In this document: piece by piece, positions 6,798 to 8,075 of the stretch
Numbering within the stretch: position 1 is the first letter of the stretch
Layout: each line of letters begins with the position of its first letter
The notes under the pieces: model-generated
Database searches by the model: none
What the model saw: only the letters and a program-made list of their open reading frames with translations
What the model was told of the DNA's origin: nothing
Translations under genes and position numbers: made by a program
NCBI GenBank assembly: GCA_030431945.1
Contig: JAUIIF010000185.1
Coordinates: forward strand, 1 to 8,075
DNA length: 8,075 nt
Source of the DNA: Bacteroidia bacterium
Lineage (GTDB): Bacteria > Bacteroidota > Bacteroidia > Chitinophagales > Saprospiraceae
Direction: 5' to 3'

Positions 6798-6872
6798 AGA
6801 CCCATGGTGTAATTGGCAACACAACAGATTTTGGTTCTGTCGTTCAAGGTTCGAGTCCTTGTGGGTCTACCA
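6798..6872 (+). tRNA. tRNA-Gln (anticodon TTG), CCA encoded
   Basis: The cloverleaf folds completely. The acceptor AGACCCA (6798-6804) pairs with TGGGTCT (6862-6868). The D stem is GTGT/ACAC with the loop AATTGGCA. The anticodon stem ACAGA/TCTGT (6824-6828, 6836-6840) holds the loop TTTTGGT with anticodon TTG at 6831-6833, which reads CAA. The T arm is CAAGG-TTCGAGT-CCTTG (6845-6861), the discriminator is A6869 and CCA is encoded at 6870-6872. It has its own promoter and terminator. Its 3' end is part of the repeated sequence 6862-6887. Confidence 0.97.
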
Positions 6873-6887
6873 AAGCTAACCGTCAAC
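6862..6887 (+). repeat. Left copy of tRNA 3'-end direct repeat (candidate attachment site)
   Basis: This copy covers the 3' acceptor strand, discriminator and CCA of tRNA-Gln plus 15 nt beyond, including most of the terminator's left arm. Aligned with 7918-7944 it shows 24 matches, two C-to-T differences (6871/7927 and 6880/7937) and one extra A in the right copy (7932). A repeat of a tRNA 3' end on the far side of accessory genes is the usual trace of tRNA-directed integration (established knowledge); applying it here is inference. Confidence 0.75.
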
Positions 6888-6917
6888 GTTCTCCGGAGCG
6901 TTGGCGGTTTTTGTTTT
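6878..6917 (+). terminator. Intrinsic terminator of tRNA-Gln
   Basis: AACCGTCAACG (6878-6888) pairs with CGTTGGCGGTT (6899-6909) in an 11-bp stem with one T-G pair. The loop TTCTCCGGAG is followed by TTTTTGTTTT (6908-6917). It begins 6 nt after the CCA end and so closes the tRNA unit. Confidence 0.9.
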
Positions 6918-6932
6918 GGGGGGGCTACGCAC

Positions 6933-6948
6933 CGGAGCGCGCGCTCCG
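6933..6948. repeat. 16-bp perfect GC palindrome
   Basis: CGGAGCGCGCGCTCCG is its own reverse complement. It lies 16 bp after the tRNA terminator T-run and is not followed by a T-run itself. It could be a protein-binding site near the insertion junction or part of a larger fold; nothing in the window shows which. Confidence 0.5.
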
Positions 6949-7085
6949 CGCACGGCGAAAAAGCTAAAAATGTACCGGTGGTTGTACTGAGATTTTACTT
7001 GTCCTATTCGTTTGGCGGGGTTGGGTAAGGGCGCAGCTAATTCTATTCACGCGTTTTTGCTGGGCGGATCATAGGTTTTCTCCAA

Positions 7086-7107
7086 ATCCGCGACGGACTT
7101 CGCGGAT
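7086..7107 (+). other. Perfect 8-bp hairpin upstream of the antitoxin gene
   Basis: ATCCGCGA (7086-7093) and TCGCGGAT (7100-7107) are exact reverse complements around the 6-nt loop CGGACT. No T-run follows, so an intrinsic terminator is unlikely. It could be an operator for autoregulation by the toxin-antitoxin complex or an element of the leader RNA. It sits within the longer inverted repeat 7023-7031/7124-7132. Confidence 0.45.
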
Positions 7108-7215
7108 AGCAAGACCGTTTGGCCCCTTACCCTATTTTTAGCATAGTAGTTCAGGACTAACCGCCCTAAGCAACTTCTTTTCCTTCAGCGGCATTTTTCA
7201 ATAAACTAACAGATC

Positions 7216-7452
7216 ATGGCATTCACCATTGACCGCACCGAGGATGAGATCCTGATTCGACTGCCGATCTCTTCGACCTCAAAAGAGGTGCAAAATGCTT
7301 TGAATTTTCTCCGGTACGTGGAGCTAGGAAAGGATAGCCAGATTACCCAGGAAGACATCGAAGAGTTGGTCAAAGAAACCAAAGGCCGTTGGTGGGAAGA
7401 AAACAAGGAGCGCTTCAGGGGCGTCGAAGGCTTTGAAAAGTTCTTCGAATGA
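7216..7452 (+). CDS. Probable antitoxin of a PIN-type toxin-antitoxin pair
   Basis: This 78-residue, mainly acidic and helical protein is placed like an antitoxin: directly upstream of, and overlapping by four bases (ATGA at 7449-7452), the PIN-domain gene, so the two are translationally coupled. The N-terminal part has a short strand-like segment (EILIRLP, 11-17) followed by SSTSKEVQNALNFLRY, a predicted helix. A second helix (TQEDIEELVKETK) leads to an aromatic and charged tail RWWEENKERF (58-67), the sort of segment antitoxins use to bind the toxin. No classic DNA-binding fold (MazE, RHH, Phd) is obvious. Codon use is AT-richer than that of the upstream genes. ATG 7216 has an A-rich leader (AATAAACTAACAG). 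The antitoxin role is inferred from context; I do not recognise the family by sequence. Confidence 0.75.
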   Translation: MAFTIDRTEDEILIRLPISSTSKEVQNALNFLRYVELGKDSQITQEDIEELVKETKGRWWEENKERFRGVEGFEKFFE

Positions 7453-7889
7453 AAATCTATATCGTCGACACAAATATTGTGTTTTCAGCACCGATGAATA
7501 CCCAGAGCCGGATTGGTCAGTTTTTGATGCAGACGGATGATGGCCAGGTAGAATTTTACGCTCCCACCTACCTTAAACGGGAAATAGAAAGGCACTTGCC
7601 AAAATTAGTTCGATTGGCCCGGTTGCCGGAACCCGCCGTCCGTGAAATCATTGATCTGGTCTACACGAAAATTAATTTTATCGACGACGCTCAAATACCC
7701 ATTTCTACTTATTCAGCAGCAGCCCGTTTGGTTAGAGACGTTGATGAGTTTGATGTTCAATTTGTTGCTCTCACCCAGTACATGGACGAAATACTCTGGA
7801 CCGGAGATAGAAAACTGTACCGGCACCTGCTAAAAATGGGCTTCGACCAAGTAGTGACTTTTGAAGATATTTTGGAGGAGCTGAAATGA
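7449..7889 (+). CDS. PIN-domain (PIN_2-like) toxin, probable RNase
   Basis: This 146-residue protein is a single PIN domain. The acidic Mg2+-binding set is present: D7 (IVDTNIVFSA), E45 (YLKREIERH), D99 and D102 (DVDEFDVQFVAL) and D120 (LWTGDRKL). The segments VDTNIVFSA, FYAPTYLKREIE, DEFDVQFVAL and ILWTGDRKL fit the PIN_2 branch rather than classic VapC. PIN toxins are usually RNA endonucleases that cut tRNA, rRNA or mRNA and halt translation (established for VapC); the target of this one is unknown. It overlaps its probable antitoxin by ATGA. The gene is AT-rich: 20 of 60 bases are G or C at 7441-7500, against 42 of 60 at 5761-5820 in the E1 gene, which suggests transfer. All catalytic residues are intact, so the toxin is likely active. 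Confidence 0.88.
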   Translation: MKIYIVDTNIVFSAPMNTQSRIGQFLMQTDDGQVEFYAPTYLKREIERHLPKLVRLARLPEPAVREIIDLVYTKINFIDDAQIPISTYSAAARLVRDVDEFDVQFVALTQYMDEILWTGDRKLYRHLLKMGFDQVVTFEDILEELK

Positions 7890-8075
7890 TGCGCAAAGCG
7901 TCTGCCTCCTAATTCTTTGGGTCTACTAAAGACTAATCGTCAACCGCCTTTCCAAATTACCTCCTCCCCTGAGCATTGGGCAACTTTACGGTAAGCCCTG
8001 TCTAACGGGAAACCTCTTCCCCCTTATCCCCCCCCTCACATCCAAAGAGCCAGTCACCCGCTTGTGGCTCTCCCT
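7890..8075. other. Region after the PIN toxin, no gene seen
   Basis: These 186 bases hold the right copy of the tRNA-end repeat (7918-7944), a run of eight C (8028-8035), a 5-bp stem GGGAA/TTCCC (8007-8021) and, at the very end, AGAGCCA (8046-8052) facing TGGCTCT (8065-8071) around a 12-nt loop. The last could be a terminator stem, but the window stops before any T-run can be seen. No clear terminator follows the toxin gene directly. Confidence 0.4.
7918..7944 (+). repeat. Right copy of tRNA 3'-end direct repeat (candidate attachment site)
   Basis: It begins TGGGTCTAC like the tRNA acceptor strand, then AAAG, CTAA and CGTCAAC in the same order as 6862-6887, with one extra A and two C-to-T changes. 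The CCA has become CTA, and neither the T arm upstream nor the terminator's right arm downstream is recognisable, so this is not a second tRNA gene. It lies 29 nt after the toxin stop codon and marks the probable far end of the inserted cassette. Confidence 0.75.

Larger units (their letters stand above)
6918..7215. other. Non-coding, palindrome-rich stretch ahead of the toxin-antitoxin pair
   Basis: No credible gene is seen in these 298 bases. It contains a 16-bp perfect palindrome at 6933-6948. GGGTAAGGG at 7023-7031 and its reverse complement at 7124-7132 are 92 bp apart. Enclosed by these arms is a perfect 8-bp hairpin at 7086-7107. The 8-mer CGTTTGGC occurs at 7009-7016 and 7116-7123. 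It probably also holds the toxin-antitoxin promoter: TTG 6982-6984 with TTCGTTTG 7007-7014 (22-bp spacing, one mismatch) is the best but weak candidate, which would give a leader of roughly 195 nt. Confidence 0.45.

Noticed and set aside
6761..7028. Open frames on the plus strand crossing the tRNA-Gln gene
   Set aside because: They run through a perfect tRNA cloverleaf and its terminator and have no protein features.
7890..7944. A second, degraded tRNA gene at the right repeat copy
   Set aside because: Only the 3' acceptor strand and flank match; no T arm, anticodon arm or 5' acceptor strand could be found upstream of 7918.
1..8075. CRISPR array, transposon ends, integrase, phage or defence genes other than the PIN pair
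   Set aside because: No regularly spaced repeats and no reading frame with such motifs were found on either strand.

Overview
The window looks like chromosomal DNA from a Gram-negative member of the Bacteroidota, most plausibly a GC-rich Saprospiria/Lewinella-type organism (inference). The pointers are outer-membrane lipid genes (LptB, LpxH), a fused alpha/beta 2-oxoacid dehydrogenase E1, almost no Shine-Dalgarno sequences ahead of the genes, and promoters of the Bacteroidota TTG / TAnnTTTG type. A very clear promoter of this type precedes the tRNA gene and a good -7 box precedes the E1 gene. Most of the window is GC-rich and ordinary in content; the last 1.2 kb is AT-richer and has the marks of an insertion.

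Layout. Positions 1-1366, minus strand: the start of lptB, and upstream of it a membrane-anchored, single-PDZ HtrA/DegS-like serine protease, with a run of ten G (C on the coding strand) in the gap between them. Positions 1510-2103, plus strand: an HD-domain protein that can only begin at TTG or another non-ATG codon. Positions 2346-3931: an exported DUF1223 thioredoxin-fold protein followed 17 nt later by lpxH (lipid A synthesis), a probable two-gene operon. Positions 3932-4202: a regulatory stretch with a -7 box, an 11-bp direct repeat, an inverted repeat and a leader hairpin. Positions 4203-6572: a 789-residue fused E1, again with a TTG start. Positions 6733-6917: a complete tRNA-Gln(TTG) unit with promoter, gene and intrinsic terminator.

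The part most worth attention is 6862-7944. The 3' end of tRNA-Gln and the sequence just past it are repeated imperfectly at 7918-7944 (24 matches, two mismatches and one inserted base). Between the copies lie about 300 bases of palindrome-rich non-coding DNA and a translationally coupled antitoxin-toxin pair with a PIN_2-like RNase toxin. No integrase is present. The arrangement reads as a minimal toxin-antitoxin cassette, or the remnant of a larger island, at a tRNA attachment site.

Functionally, lptB, lpxH and the HtrA-like protease concern the cell envelope, the E1 concerns central or branched-chain oxoacid metabolism, and the PIN cassette is accessory. No CRISPR array, rRNA gene, transposase or phage gene was found.
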